Position numbers and translations under genes: made by a program
The notes under the pieces: generated by a model
Told to the model about the DNA's origin: nothing
Databases searched by the model: none
The model's input: the letters and a program-made list of their open reading frames with translations, nothing else
Part shown: positions 50,968 to 59,812 of the stretch, piece by piece
Layout of the letters: the number at the start of each line of letters is the position of its first letter
Numbering within the stretch: position 1 is the first letter of the stretch
Assembly (NCBI RefSeq): GCF_014145675.1
Contig: NZ_JACGZW010000005.1
Coordinates: 248,001-312,000 of the forward strand
Reading direction: 5' to 3'
DNA: 64,000 nucleotides
Origin: Amycolatopsis dendrobii
GTDB lineage: Bacteria > Actinomycetota > Actinomycetes > Mycobacteriales > Pseudonocardiaceae

Positions 50968-51785
50968 GATTGCTCTTTTCGGCGCAGAACGGCGGGGACG
51001 AACAGCAGGATGGTGGTGAACACGACGATCAGGCTCGACGCGGCGGCGATCGTCGGGTCGATTTCCAGCACGATCGATTCGTACATTTTCACCGGCAGCG
51101 TCTTGATCGCCGGCGTCTGCAGGAACAACGCGACCACGACCTCGTCGAACGACGTGGCGAAGGCGAACACGAAGCCGGACAGCACGCCGGGCGCGATGAT
51201 CGGGAGCACGACCTTGCGCAGCGTCGTGAACCGGGGCGCGCCGAGGCTGGCCGCGGCTTTCTCCATGATCGGGTCGTATCCGGCGAGGCTGGTCTGCACC
51301 GAAGTGAGCACGAACGGCAGCCCCAGTACCGCGTGCGCCAGCACGAAACCGAGCATCGTGCCGTTCAGCTGCCAGCGCAGGAAAACGCCGTAGATCGCGA
51401 CCGCCACCACGATGCCGGGCAGGATCATCGGAGCCATCAGCAATTGCCGGACGACGCCCCGGCCGCGGCTGCGCATCCGGTCGAGCGCCAGCGCGGCCGC
51501 CACGCCGAGCACGGTCGCCAGCGCCGCCGCGAGCAGCCCGACCTGCACCGAATTCGCCAGTGCGGCCAGCCATTGCTTGCTGGTGAAGAACTCCGCGTAC
51601 CAGTGCCACGACCAGTCCTTCGGCGGGAACTCGAACGTCGAGCCCGCGCCGAAGCTCATCGGGATCACCACGAGCGTCGGCGCGACGAGCACGAACGCGA
51701 CGAGGGCGACCCAGACGCGCAGGCCCCAGCCGAGGCTCCGCTGCCGCACCGCGGCGGCCCTGCTGATGGACGGATTGTCAGCCAC
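50964..51785 (-). CDS. ABC permease (PotC-like)
   Basis: This 273-residue protein has about six helices and the binding-protein-dependent permease EAA-type loop (EKAAASLGAPRFTTLRKVVLP). The GTG at 51785 follows GGAGGTG and overlaps the preceding permease by 8 bp. Confidence 0.92.
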   Translation of the reverse strand: MADNPSISRAAAVRQRSLGWGLRVWVALVAFVLVAPTLVVIPMSFGAGSTFEFPPKDWSWHWYAEFFTSKQWLAALANSVQVGLLAAALATVLGVAAALALDRMRSRGRGVVRQLLMAPMILPGIVVAVAIYGVFLRWQLNGTMLGFVLAHAVLGLPFVLTSVQTSLAGYDPIMEKAAASLGAPRFTTLRKVVLPIIAPGVLSGFVFAFATSFDEVVVALFLQTPAIKTLPVKMYESIVLEIDPTIAAASSLIVVFTTILLFVPAVLRRKEQS

Positions 51786-52659
51786 GGTCGGCACCTCCGG
51801 CCGCACTGGTGCCCAGCGGCGCGGCCACACGGCTGAGCACGGCGAGCACCACGAGCGTGACGACCAGGAGGATCGTCCCGAGCGCGCCCGCGCCCGCGAA
51901 GTCCAGCAGGTCGTTGACCTGGGTGCCGATCACCTGCGCGACCAGCGCCTGCTGCGGCGTGCCGAGCAGCGCCGGGGTGATGTAGAAGCCCAGCGACATG
52001 ATGAACACCACCGAAACCCCGGCCAGCACGCCCGGCATCGACAGCGGCACGTATACCCGCAGGAACGCCACCGGACGCCGCGCGCCGAGGCTGCCCGCCG
52101 CGTGCAGCAGGCTGCGGTCGATGCTGAGCATCGAACTTTGCAGCGGCAGCACCATGAACGGCAGCATCACCTGCACCATCGCGACCGTCACGCCGGCCAC
52201 CGAACCCAGCAGGACGACGCCGTCGATGCCGATCGCCGACAGCATCCGGTCGATGACGCCGCCGCGCTGTTCGAGCACGTACCAGGCGAAGTTGCGCGCC
52301 ATCAGGCTCGTCCAGAACGGCATCAGCACCAGCAGCGTCAGCACCGACCGGGCACGACGGCCGACGAGGGTCATCGCGTAGGCGTAGGGGTACGCGATGA
52401 CGAGCGTCGCCACGGTGATGATCAGCGCGGTCCGCAGGGTCCGCAGCAGCACGCGGATCTGCACCTCGTCGCCGAGCACCGCCAGGTAATTGGCGACCCC
52501 GAACGAGGGCTCGGTGAAGCTCCGCCACAGGATCACGGCGAGCGGGTAGAAGAAGAACACCAGCACCACCGCCGCGGCGGGGAGCAGCAGCCACGAGGTC
52601 CGCCGTTTCTCGCGCCCGGCCCGCGGCACGGCCGGGACGCGAGTCGCCACGGCGGTCAT
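51778..52659 (-). CDS. ABC permease (PotB-like)
   Basis: The 293-residue protein has about six helices and an EAA loop (HAAGSLGARRPVAFLRVYVP). The ATG at 52659 overlaps the binding-protein stop by 4 bp. The frame is open into the binding-protein gene, which is on another frame. Confidence 0.92.
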   Translation of the reverse strand: MTAVATRVPAVPRAGREKRRTSWLLLPAAAVVLVFFFYPLAVILWRSFTEPSFGVANYLAVLGDEVQIRVLLRTLRTALIITVATLVIAYPYAYAMTLVGRRARSVLTLLVLMPFWTSLMARNFAWYVLEQRGGVIDRMLSAIGIDGVVLLGSVAGVTVAMVQVMLPFMVLPLQSSMLSIDRSLLHAAGSLGARRPVAFLRVYVPLSMPGVLAGVSVVFIMSLGFYITPALLGTPQQALVAQVIGTQVNDLLDFAGAGALGTILLVVTLVVLAVLSRVAAPLGTSAAGGADRG

Positions 52660-53696
52660 CCGGTCGTCCAATCCGACCACGCCTTCACCAGCTCGGGCCG
52701 GTTCGCCGCCCAATAGCGCACGTTGCTGAGCACTCGCAAGTCCTCCTTGCCCTCGCCCCAGATGTCGAGCTGGCGGCCGATCTCCGAACGGGCGGCGGGG
52801 GCGGCCGTGTTGGCCGGTCCCACGCCCGCCCGCGCGGCGAAGTCCGCCGCTTGCGCCGGCTGCGAGGCGAAGCGGATGAGCTTCTTGGCCTCCTCGGCGC
52901 GTGCCGTCCCCTTCGGCACCACGAGTACGTCCCAGGTCACCGGCACCGGGATGTCCGGCACCACCTTCCAGTTCGTCGCCCCCGCCTTGAGCAGCGAGAA
53001 CGCCCGTGCGCTGACGATCAGCGCCAGGTCCGCCTGTCCGCCCGCCATGCGCTGCTGCTGGTCGCCGTAGGTGCTGCTGATGGCCAGCTGCGGCCGGATC
53101 CGGTCGTACATCCGCAGCGCGCGGCGCATGTCGAGCGGGTAGAGCTTGTCCCGCGGCACGCCGTCGGCCAGCAGCGCGGCTTCGATGGTGCCGACGCTCG
53201 GGTCGCCGCCGTAGATGATGCGGCGGCCGGGGAACTGCTTCGGGTCGAAGAAATCCGCGAGTTTCGCCGGCGGATGCTGGCCGTAGACCTTGGAGTTGTA
53301 CATCAGCATCATGCCGAAGAAGGCGTCCGGCACCCCGCAATCGGTGAGCGAGCCCTCCGGGAACCCGGCGGCCTGCGCGCCCATGTCGACGGGTTCGAGC
53401 AGGCTCCCGCACACCGCGGCGGCGGCGGACGCGTCGGTGTCGACGACGTCCCAGGTCACCTTCCCCGCCTCGACCATCGCCTTGAGCTTGGCGTTGCTCG
53501 ACGGGCCGTCGAGGGTGACCGTGGTCCCGGTCTGCTTCTCGTACGGATCCAGCCACGCGGCGCGCTGGCCCGCCTGGTAAGCGCCTTGGCCGTAGGACAC
53601 GAACACGAGCGAGTTCGGCCCGCCTTCGGAAATCGCGCAGCCGGCGGTGGTGAGCAGAAGCGCGGCGGACAGCAGCGTCGGTATCCGGCGTCTCAT
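52656..53696 (-). CDS. ABC substrate-binding lipoprotein (spermidine/putrescine type)
   Basis: This 346-residue lipoprotein has a signal ending in LLTTAGC. It has the periplasmic-binding fold of polyamine-binding proteins (LVFVSYGQGAYQAGQRAAWL, WDVVDTDASAAAAVCGSLLEP, FSLLKAGATNWKVVPD). It is the receptor of the transporter. GGAGGAG precedes the ATG, and the preceding aminotransferase stop is 11 bp away. Confidence 0.92.
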   Translation of the reverse strand: MRRRIPTLLSAALLLTTAGCAISEGGPNSLVFVSYGQGAYQAGQRAAWLDPYEKQTGTTVTLDGPSSNAKLKAMVEAGKVTWDVVDTDASAAAAVCGSLLEPVDMGAQAAGFPEGSLTDCGVPDAFFGMMLMYNSKVYGQHPPAKLADFFDPKQFPGRRIIYGGDPSVGTIEAALLADGVPRDKLYPLDMRRALRMYDRIRPQLAISSTYGDQQQRMAGGQADLALIVSARAFSLLKAGATNWKVVPDIPVPVTWDVLVVPKGTARAEEAKKLIRFASQPAQAADFAARAGVGPANTAAPAARSEIGRQLDIWGEGKEDLRVLSNVRYWAANRPELVKAWSDWTTG

Positions 53697-53707
53697 GGCT
53701 CCTCCGT

Positions 53708-54979
53708 TCAGCTCGCCGCGACCGCGACGTGCTTGCACAGCACGTCGGCCAGCGTGTCGATCTGGTCCTCGGTGATCACCAGCGGCGGCGACAGCACGAT
53801 GCTGGTCCCGGACGCGCGGACCACCACGCCGTCCGCGCGGCAGCCCGCCTGCACCGGCGCGGTCGGCCGGTCCGCGAACTCGATGCCGAGCATCAGGCCG
53901 ACGCCGCGGACCTCGCGCACGTGCGGCAGTTCGGCGAGCGGGTCGAGCCGCGCACGCAGCCTGGCGCCGAGGGCGGTGGCGCGTTCGAGCAGGTTCTCCT
54001 TTTCGATGAGGTCGAGGTTCGCCAGCGCGACCGCCGCGCCGACCGGGTGGCCGTTGTAGGTGAAACCGTGCAGGAACGTCGCGCCTTCGGCGAGTTCGAG
54101 CACCCTTCGTCCAATGAGGACCGCACCCATCGGAATGTACCCGCTGGTGAGCCCTTTCGCGGTCACGATCATGTCCGGTTCGACGCCGAAACGCTCGCTG
54201 CCGAACCAGTGCCCGGTACGACCGAACGCGGTGACGATCTCGTCCACGATCAGCAGAATCCCGTTTCGGCGCAACACTTCCTGCACGCGCGGCCAGTAGC
54301 CCTCCGGCGGCGGCACCATTCCGCCGACACCGAGCACAGGCTCCCCGATGAACGCGGCGATCCGATGTGGACCGATCTCCTCGATGCGCTGTTCCAGCTC
54401 TGCCACCAGAATGTCTGTCGCGTCGGGACCGTGCTCGATACCGTGCGGTTTGCCGAGCCATTCGACGTCCGGCAGCAGCGGGCCGTACCCGGCGCGCAGG
54501 CCCTCGATGCCGGTCGCGGCCAGCGAGGCGCCGCCCATGCCGTGGTAGCCGCCGTGCCGTGCCAGCACCACCGTGCGCTCCGGCGAACCGGCGTGATGGA
54601 AGGCGAGGCGGGCGAGTTTGATCGCGGTTTCGTTGCCCTCCGAACCGCCGTTGGTGAGGAAAACCCGCTCCAGACCCGCCGGGGCGAGCGACAGCAGGCG
54701 TTCGGCGAGCCGGATCGACGGGGCGTTGGAGTAGTCGCCGAAGGACGAGTAGAACTCCAGTTTGCGGATCTGCTCGGCAGCGACGTCGGCGAGTTCGGCA
54801 CGGCCGTGGCCGACCGGGCACTGCCACAGGCCGCAGGTGCCGTCGAGGTACTGGTTGCCGTCGGTGTCCCACAGCAGCGCGCCTTCGCCGCGGTCGAGGA
54901 CGAGCGGTTCGGCCGGATCGCCGATGACGGTGTGCGGATGGATGAGGGTGCGCTGATCGAGGGAGGCGAGGTCAGTCAA
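53708..54979 (-). CDS. Class III aminotransferase (omega-amine type)
   Basis: The 423-residue PLP enzyme has LTNGGSEGNETAIKLAR, IIxDEIVTAFGRTGHWFG-type active-site strand, and the PLP lysine K275 in TAKGLTSGYIPMG. Members transaminate omega-amines such as putrescine, GABA or beta-alanine. Next to an aldehyde dehydrogenase and a polyamine-type transporter, an amine-catabolic route is likely. It lies 24 bp after the aldehyde dehydrogenase gene. Confidence 0.92.
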   Translation of the reverse strand: MTDLASLDQRTLIHPHTVIGDPAEPLVLDRGEGALLWDTDGNQYLDGTCGLWQCPVGHGRAELADVAAEQIRKLEFYSSFGDYSNAPSIRLAERLLSLAPAGLERVFLTNGGSEGNETAIKLARLAFHHAGSPERTVVLARHGGYHGMGGASLAATGIEGLRAGYGPLLPDVEWLGKPHGIEHGPDATDILVAELEQRIEEIGPHRIAAFIGEPVLGVGGMVPPPEGYWPRVQEVLRRNGILLIVDEIVTAFGRTGHWFGSERFGVEPDMIVTAKGLTSGYIPMGAVLIGRRVLELAEGATFLHGFTYNGHPVGAAVALANLDLIEKENLLERATALGARLRARLDPLAELPHVREVRGVGLMLGIEFADRPTAPVQAGCRADGVVVRASGTSIVLSPPLVITEDQIDTLADVLCKHVAVAAS

Positions 54980-55003
54980 TGCGGATTCCTTTCGGGGAGC
55001 GGT

Positions 55004-56443
55004 TCAGAACCGCAGAGCGACGGCTTTGGTCTCGGTGTAGGCCTCGATGCCTTCGGCCCCGCCTTCGCGTTCCTGGCCGGAGTTCTTCTGGCCGCCGAAG
55101 GGAAGTTCCGGGCGCACCGGAGCCGGGTCGTTGACGCCGAGCACGCCGAAGTCGAGCCGGTCGAGCGTGCGCCAGACGCGGCGCAGATCGGTGCCGAACA
55201 CGTAGGCGGCGAGGCCGTAATCGGTGGAGTTGGCCAGTTCGACGGCCTCGTCGTCGGTGCGGAAGGCCGACACCGCGAGCACCGGGCCGAACGTTTCCTC
55301 GCGGCTGATGAGCATGTCCGGCGTGACGCCGTCCAGCACGGTGGGCTCGAAGAAATGGCCCGGCAGCGCGGAATCCGTCCACCGGTTGCCGCCGACGAGC
55401 ACGCGCGCGCCCTTGCCGACCGCGTCCGCGACCTGGTTCTCGACCTTCGCCAGCCCGGCCTCGTCGATGAGCGGCCCGACGTCGGTGCCCTCGGCGTCGC
55501 CCCGGCCGACCTTCAGCGCGGCGGTTTTCTTTTCGATCAAGGAAAGCAGATCGTCGCGGACGCTTTCGTGGACGTAGAGCCGGTTCACCGCGGTGCAGCT
55601 TTGCCCGGCGTTGAAGAACTTCCCGGTGACGACGCCCGCCGCGGCCGCTTCGAGATCGGCGTCGTCGAACACGATCGCCGGTGAGTGCCCGCCCATTTCG
55701 AGCGACGTGCGGCGGAGGATGTCGCCGGTCTGGCGCAGCAGGCCGAGCCCGACCTCGGTTGACCCGGTGAAGCTGACCTTGCGCAGCCGCCGGTCGGCCA
55801 GCAGCGCGCCGACGAGTTCGGCCGGCCGCGCGGTGGTCAGCGACTGCAGCACGCCGCCGGGCAGTCCGGTGTCCTGCACGATCTCCAGCAGCGCGGTGGC
55901 GATCAGCGGGGTCTGCTCGGCCGGTTTCGCGATGACCGGACAGCCCGCCGCGAGCGCGAGCCCGACCTTGCGGATCAGCATGCTGGCCGGGAAGTTCCAC
56001 GGCGTGATCGCGAGCACCGGGCCGACCGGGGCGCGCAGCACGAGGCCGGGACCGGCCGCGTTCGCCGGGGTGACCCGCCCGTACGCGCGGCGGCCCTCCT
56101 CGGCGGCCCACTCCAGCATCCGGGCGGCCCCGGCCAGTTCGCCGTTCGCCTCGGCGAGCGGTTTCCCGTTCTCACGGCTCAGCAGCGCGGCCAGTTCGCC
56201 TTGCCGGGCACGGATTCCGGCGGCCGCGGCGCGCAGGTGGCCGCTGCGGGTCTCCGGATCGGCGCCCGCCCAGCCGCGGGCGGCGCGCGCGGCCGCGGCC
56301 AGTGCGTCTCGCGCCCGCTCGGGCCCCGCGTCGGCGGCCTGGCCGACGACGGCGAGGCTCGCGGGGTCGACGACGTCGAACGTCGCCGGGGCGGACTGCC
56401 AGCGGCCGTCGATCAGCAAGGTCGCGGCGGCGGTGTCGGGCAT
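55004..56443 (-). CDS. Aldehyde dehydrogenase (succinic semialdehyde dehydrogenase-like)
   Basis: A 479-residue NAD(P)-dependent enzyme with Glu249 in LEMGGHSP and the nucleophile Cys283 in NAGQSCTAVNR. Other motifs are PWNFPASMLIRKV and FTGSTEVGLGLL. As the first gene of the operon it should oxidise the aldehyde produced by the aminotransferase. A 23-bp dyad lies 51 bp upstream. Confidence 0.92.
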   Translation of the reverse strand: MPDTAAATLLIDGRWQSAPATFDVVDPASLAVVGQAADAGPERARDALAAAARAARGWAGADPETRSGHLRAAAAGIRARQGELAALLSRENGKPLAEANGELAGAARMLEWAAEEGRRAYGRVTPANAAGPGLVLRAPVGPVLAITPWNFPASMLIRKVGLALAAGCPVIAKPAEQTPLIATALLEIVQDTGLPGGVLQSLTTARPAELVGALLADRRLRKVSFTGSTEVGLGLLRQTGDILRRTSLEMGGHSPAIVFDDADLEAAAAGVVTGKFFNAGQSCTAVNRLYVHESVRDDLLSLIEKKTAALKVGRGDAEGTDVGPLIDEAGLAKVENQVADAVGKGARVLVGGNRWTDSALPGHFFEPTVLDGVTPDMLISREETFGPVLAVSAFRTDDEAVELANSTDYGLAAYVFGTDLRRVWRTLDRLDFGVLGVNDPAPVRPELPFGGQKNSGQEREGGAEGIEAYTETKAVALRF

Positions 56444-56494
56444 CGGTACGCCTTTCGGGTCGGCGGGTTCGGGATGCGCCGAGTCTGACCCCTA

Positions 56495-56517
56495 GGTGTT
56501 GATTAAGTCAACACCTG
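56495..56517. promoter_or_regulatory. Operator upstream of ALDH operon
   Basis: AGGTGTTGA and TCAACACCT form perfect 9-bp arms around a 5-bp centre. On the minus strand TTGACT within it is a candidate -35, so binding would block the ALDH operon promoter. The motif differs from the TetR operator at 57208-57225, so another regulator is implied. Confidence 0.65.
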
Positions 56518-56631
56518 AGCGGCGGCGAAATTCCGGAAAGGACAGTGGGAAGTTCTTGCGGTGCAACGGTATCCGGCAACACTTCGACCCCGGCTGCGTC
56601 GTGCGCGGCCGGGGTGAGGACTCGAGTTCGG

Positions 56632-57174
56632 TTACCGTGCGGCCGCGAGCAGGCCGCGCAGGGCTTCGAGCGCCGGGCCTGGATCGACGTCCGGGTCCGC
56701 CGCCTGGTGCAGGAACATTCCGTCGAGGGCGTAGAACACGAGCTGGGCCAGCCCGCCGTCGGCCGACAGTTCCTTGCCGACCGCGGCGAGATAGCCGCCG
56801 TAGAGCCGCCGCACGACCGGCCGCAATTCGGGCCGCCGCGCCGCCTCCACGACCAGCTGGTACTGGAACACTTGCAGGTCCGCGCTGTCCCGGAACCGCT
56901 GGCGCACCTCGGGACCGTCCGCGTAGACGCCGGTGCGGGCGCCGATCAGGCCGTTTTCCGCGCTTTCCTCCAGCACCAGGTCCAAAGAGGACTGGAGGAG
57001 GTCGTCGATGGAAGAGAAATGATGCTGGACCGCGCCGGTGGTGCAGCCCGCCGCCCGCGCGACCGCCCGGTAGGTGAGGCCGCGCAGCCCGTCGGAAGCG
57101 ACCACGCCGACCGCCGCCCGGCGCAGGGCGAGCTTCGTCCCGGCGGGGTCGTCCGCGGTTCCGGACCGGCTCAT
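56632..57174 (-). CDS. TetR-family regulator
   Basis: This protein of about 180 residues has a TetR helix-turn-helix (TYRAVARAAGCTTGAVQHHFSSIDDLL). The ATG at 57174 follows AGGAGG by 5 nt. It is upstream of and in the same direction as the eight-gene operon, 188 bp away. Its own promoter contains a perfect dyad, so it is autoregulated. Confidence 0.88.
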   Translation of the reverse strand: MSRSGTADDPAGTKLALRRAAVGVVASDGLRGLTYRAVARAAGCTTGAVQHHFSSIDDLLQSSLDLVLEESAENGLIGARTGVYADGPEVRQRFRDSADLQVFQYQLVVEAARRPELRPVVRRLYGGYLAAVGKELSADGGLAQLVFYALDGMFLHQAADPDVDPGPALEALRGLLAAAR

Positions 57175-57207
57175 CCGCACCTCCTCGGCCGCCGTCGGGC
57201 CTACGCT

Positions 57208-57225
57208 ACATTACATTTGTAATGT
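57208..57225. promoter_or_regulatory. TetR operator ACATTACA-N2-TGTAATGT
   Basis: Perfect 8-bp arms with a 2-bp centre, 33 bp before the tetR start. This is the typical spacing and form for autorepression by TetR. Confidence 0.75.
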
Positions 57226-57279
57226 GAACCAGAGCGACGGGTGCCCCGAAGACAACTCGCGAGCTGCAAGGGCTTCCGG

Positions 57280-57564
57280 TCAGGCCTTCACGGCCGCCAA
57301 CGCGGTGAGCACCCGCTCCCGGGTCGGCACGTCGAGACGGCAGGCCTCCCCCGCGACCGACCCGGCCGGGCCCATCACGTCGGCCCCGTCGACCAGGACC
57401 GTCGGCGAGCGGTAGCGGCCGACGCGTTCGACGACCGTCGTGTCGAGGCCGCTCTCGGCGAGACACTCGGCCACCAAAGACCGGGCCGCCTCGGCGTTCG
57501 GGCAGTCCGGTGCGGTCAGCAGTTCCACCCGTGTCCCGCGGATCTCCGGCCCCGGTGCGCACAT
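57280..57564 (-). CDS. Thioredoxin-fold protein with a single active-site cysteine
   Basis: A 94-residue protein with the thioredoxin-like start VELLTAPDCPNAEAARSLV and a YRSPTVLVDGADVMG turn (a conserved cis-Pro-like motif). The active-site sequence is CPNA, lacking the second cysteine of a CxxC pair. The family is sometimes annotated as alkylmercury lyase-like, which is not supported here. The role is unknown. Confidence 0.75.
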   Translation of the reverse strand: MCAPGPEIRGTRVELLTAPDCPNAEAARSLVAECLAESGLDTTVVERVGRYRSPTVLVDGADVMGPAGSVAGEACRLDVPTRERVLTALAAVKA

Positions 57565-57591
57565 GACTCCAGCCTAGGCCGAAATCGGTCC

Positions 57592-57622
57592 TTGACAATC
57601 CGGATCCGGAAAAAGCTAGGCT
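57592..57622 (+). promoter_or_regulatory. Flavin monooxygenase promoter with internal dyad
   Basis: TTGACA (57592-57597) and TAGGCT (57617-57622) are 19 nt apart, slightly long. Between them is the perfect palindrome TCCGGATCCGGA (57599-57610), a possible operator. The predicted leader is about 115 nt. Confidence 0.5.
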
Positions 57623-57710
57623 GGCCCAGGACGTCGAAAGCCACAGCCCGGCGGGTAGTCCGGGCGGCGCAGCGCGCTCGTACCCGCACCTTTCCGGTGC
57701 GTCCAGCACG

Positions 57711-57737
57711 TCCCCTCGGCCCGTATCCAGAAGGGGA
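57711..57737 (+). promoter_or_regulatory. Hairpin hiding the monooxygenase ribosome site
   Basis: TCCCCT (57711-57716) can pair with AGGGGA (57732-57737), which is the ribosome site, leaving a 15-nt loop. The upstream leader contains further GC hairpins (for example GCACC/GGTGC). Translation could be controlled by competing structures; this is inferred by eye. Confidence 0.4.
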
Positions 57738-57744
57738 ATTCGCT

Positions 57745-58875
57745 GTGCCCGGAAAACTTCGCGTCCTGATCATCGGAGCCGGCGTCGGCGGTCTCGCGCT
57801 CGCCCAGGGATTGCACCGCGCCGGTGTGGACGTCACAGTCCGCGAACGCGATATCTCAGCCGCCGACCGGTTGCAGGGGTATCGCCTGCGGCTCGACCCG
57901 CACGGCCTCGACGCGCTCAAGCGGCTGCTTCCTGCGCATCTCAGCCAGGCGATCTGGGATGCCAGTTCGACGCCGTCGCGTACCAGCTACCTCAACGGGA
58001 CGCCGCCGGAGGAACCCGTCGAACGCAATGTCTCGATCAACCGCCTGACCCTGCGCGAGATCCTCCTCCACGGACTGGACGACGTCGTCGAGTTCGGCCG
58101 CGAGTGCACCGGCTACCGCCTGGACGACACCGTCACCGCGACGTTCGCCGACGGATCCACCGCTTCCGCGGACGTCTTGGTCGCCGCCGACGGCGTGAAT
58201 TCCGTGCTACGACGGCAATATCTGCCGCACGCTCGCGTCGTGGACACCGGCGTGCGCATCATGTACGGCCGCTTCCCGCTCTCCCGCGAGACCGCCGAAC
58301 TGATCCCCGACGAATGGTTCGGCATCTACCGCGGGCTGTTCGGCCCGGACAACCAGCACATCGGCATCGCCCCGGTCCACTCCCGGCGTCCGGTGTCGTT
58401 GCCGGGCCTCACCGACACCAGCGACTACGTGATGTGCCTGCTCGCCGCGCGCACCGAACTGCTGCCGTACTCCGACGACGAACTCCGCGCCGCCTCCGGC
58501 CTTGAGCTGCGGAACATGACAGTTTCCTTGGCGCGCAAGTGGAATCCGAAGGCGAGCGAGCTGCTGGCCCTCGCCGATCCCGAGACGCTGTTCCCGATCT
58601 TCATGCGCACGAGCGTGCCGATCGAGCCGTGGCCGACAACGCCGGTGACCCTGCTCGGAGACGCGATCCACGCGATGAGCCCAGCGGTGGGCGTCGGCGC
58701 GAACATCGCCCTGCGCGACGCCGAACTGCTCGCCGCGAAGCTCACCGAGACCGATGTCCTCCCGGCGCTGCGCGAGTACGAAACGGCGATGATCGACTAC
58801 GGCTTCGACGCGGTCCGAATGTCCGCGAAGTTCGGCGCGATGCGGATGGGACAGCCGCCGCTCACGCGGGCTTGA
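57745..58875 (+). CDS. FAD-dependent monooxygenase (TetX/PHBH type)
   Basis: This 376-residue flavoprotein begins with LRVLIIGAGVGGLALAQGL, then has a DG motif (VLVAADGVNSVLRRQYL) and a GD motif (VTLLGDAIHAMSPAVGVGANIAL). The group includes TetX-like hydroxylases and salicylate-type monooxygenases. The GTG at 57745 follows AAGGGG. It overlaps the convergent GNAT gene by 14 bp. The promoter has an internal dyad and the leader can fold. Confidence 0.88.
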   Translation: MPGKLRVLIIGAGVGGLALAQGLHRAGVDVTVRERDISAADRLQGYRLRLDPHGLDALKRLLPAHLSQAIWDASSTPSRTSYLNGTPPEEPVERNVSINRLTLREILLHGLDDVVEFGRECTGYRLDDTVTATFADGSTASADVLVAADGVNSVLRRQYLPHARVVDTGVRIMYGRFPLSRETAELIPDEWFGIYRGLFGPDNQHIGIAPVHSRRPVSLPGLTDTSDYVMCLLAARTELLPYSDDELRAASGLELRNMTVSLARKWNPKASELLALADPETLFPIFMRTSVPIEPWPTTPVTLLGDAIHAMSPAVGVGANIALRDAELLAAKLTETDVLPALREYETAMIDYGFDAVRMSAKFGAMRMGQPPLTRA

Positions 58876-59800
58876 GCATCGGCACGTCCCGGCACACCTC
58901 GCGGAATCCAACGCCGTAGTACAACCCCCGCGCCGACGGATGCCCGGGCGCACCAAGACAAGCAACCGTCGCGTGGGCAGCCCCGGCCGCGCGCGCACGA
59001 TCCATCCCGTGCAGCAACATCGCCCGCCCCAACCCCAACCGCCGATAGCCCGGATGCGTGCCCACCGGCTCGAACTCGACGGTCTTGTTCACCTCGTCCA
59101 ACCACATGATCGTCGACGCCGCCATCGTCCCGTCCGGCGCTTCGACCAGGACATGCAGGTCACCGCGATAAGCCGGAGTCGCGCGCACGCCCTCGTAGCC
59201 GTCCAGCGTGTACGCGGTCACGCCCCAAGCGTCCGCATGCGCCTGGACAGCCGCCTCCGGTCCCGCGTCGGCGGCGGTACGGAAGCGGAATCCGGACGGC
59301 AGCACCGGCGTTTCGAGCGCCTCGAGGTCGCGTTCGTTCAGCTGCGTCCAGGATCCGGTGTCGCCGAGGCCGTCCGGATCGGGCCTGTAGCCGTGCGCTG
59401 CCCAGCGTTCCAGGCCGAACTTGTCGGCCGCTCCGGGAAGCACGGTGCGTTCGAGGCCGTCCGCGGCGGCGTCGAACCATTCGATCACGTCGTCGGCCAG
59501 CCCGGCGTGGTCGGGATGCACCTGATATGCCAGATAAGCACCGGTGACATCCTTGGCGGAGCCGTCATTGAGCCGCACGCTCCGGGGCAGTTGCGCCCAG
59601 CCCCACGCGGCCAGGCCGTCGCCCGCGAACCACAGCCGGCGGACCCAGCTCGCGCCTTGTGCGGCATGGCCTTTGCCCCAGTTCCAGGCCAGCTCGCCGT
59701 AGGAGGCGTCGCTGTTGACGAGTTCCGGGCGCACGGCGGTGATCCGCTGCGCGAGATCCTGCATGAGCAGCACATCCGCGGCGGTCAGCAGATCAGTCAT
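58862..59800 (-). CDS. GNAT acetyltransferase
   Basis: The 312-residue protein has a C-terminal GNAT domain with the CoA-binding motif THPGYRRLGLGRAMLLHGM and a degenerate N-terminal half of the same fold. It lies 12 bp after the racemase gene and is probably the fourth gene of the IclR operon. The acceptor substrate is unknown. Confidence 0.85.
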   Translation of the reverse strand: MTDLLTAADVLLMQDLAQRITAVRPELVNSDASYGELAWNWGKGHAAQGASWVRRLWFAGDGLAAWGWAQLPRSVRLNDGSAKDVTGAYLAYQVHPDHAGLADDVIEWFDAAADGLERTVLPGAADKFGLERWAAHGYRPDPDGLGDTGSWTQLNERDLEALETPVLPSGFRFRTAADAGPEAAVQAHADAWGVTAYTLDGYEGVRATPAYRGDLHVLVEAPDGTMAASTIMWLDEVNKTVEFEPVGTHPGYRRLGLGRAMLLHGMDRARAAGAAHATVACLGAPGHPSARGLYYGVGFREVCRDVPMLKPA

Positions 59801-59812
59801 GGCCGGACTCTG

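Noticed and set aside
53729..55684. A 651-codon plus-strand open frame
   Set aside because: Antisense to the aminotransferase and aldehyde dehydrogenase, both with intact catalytic motifs.
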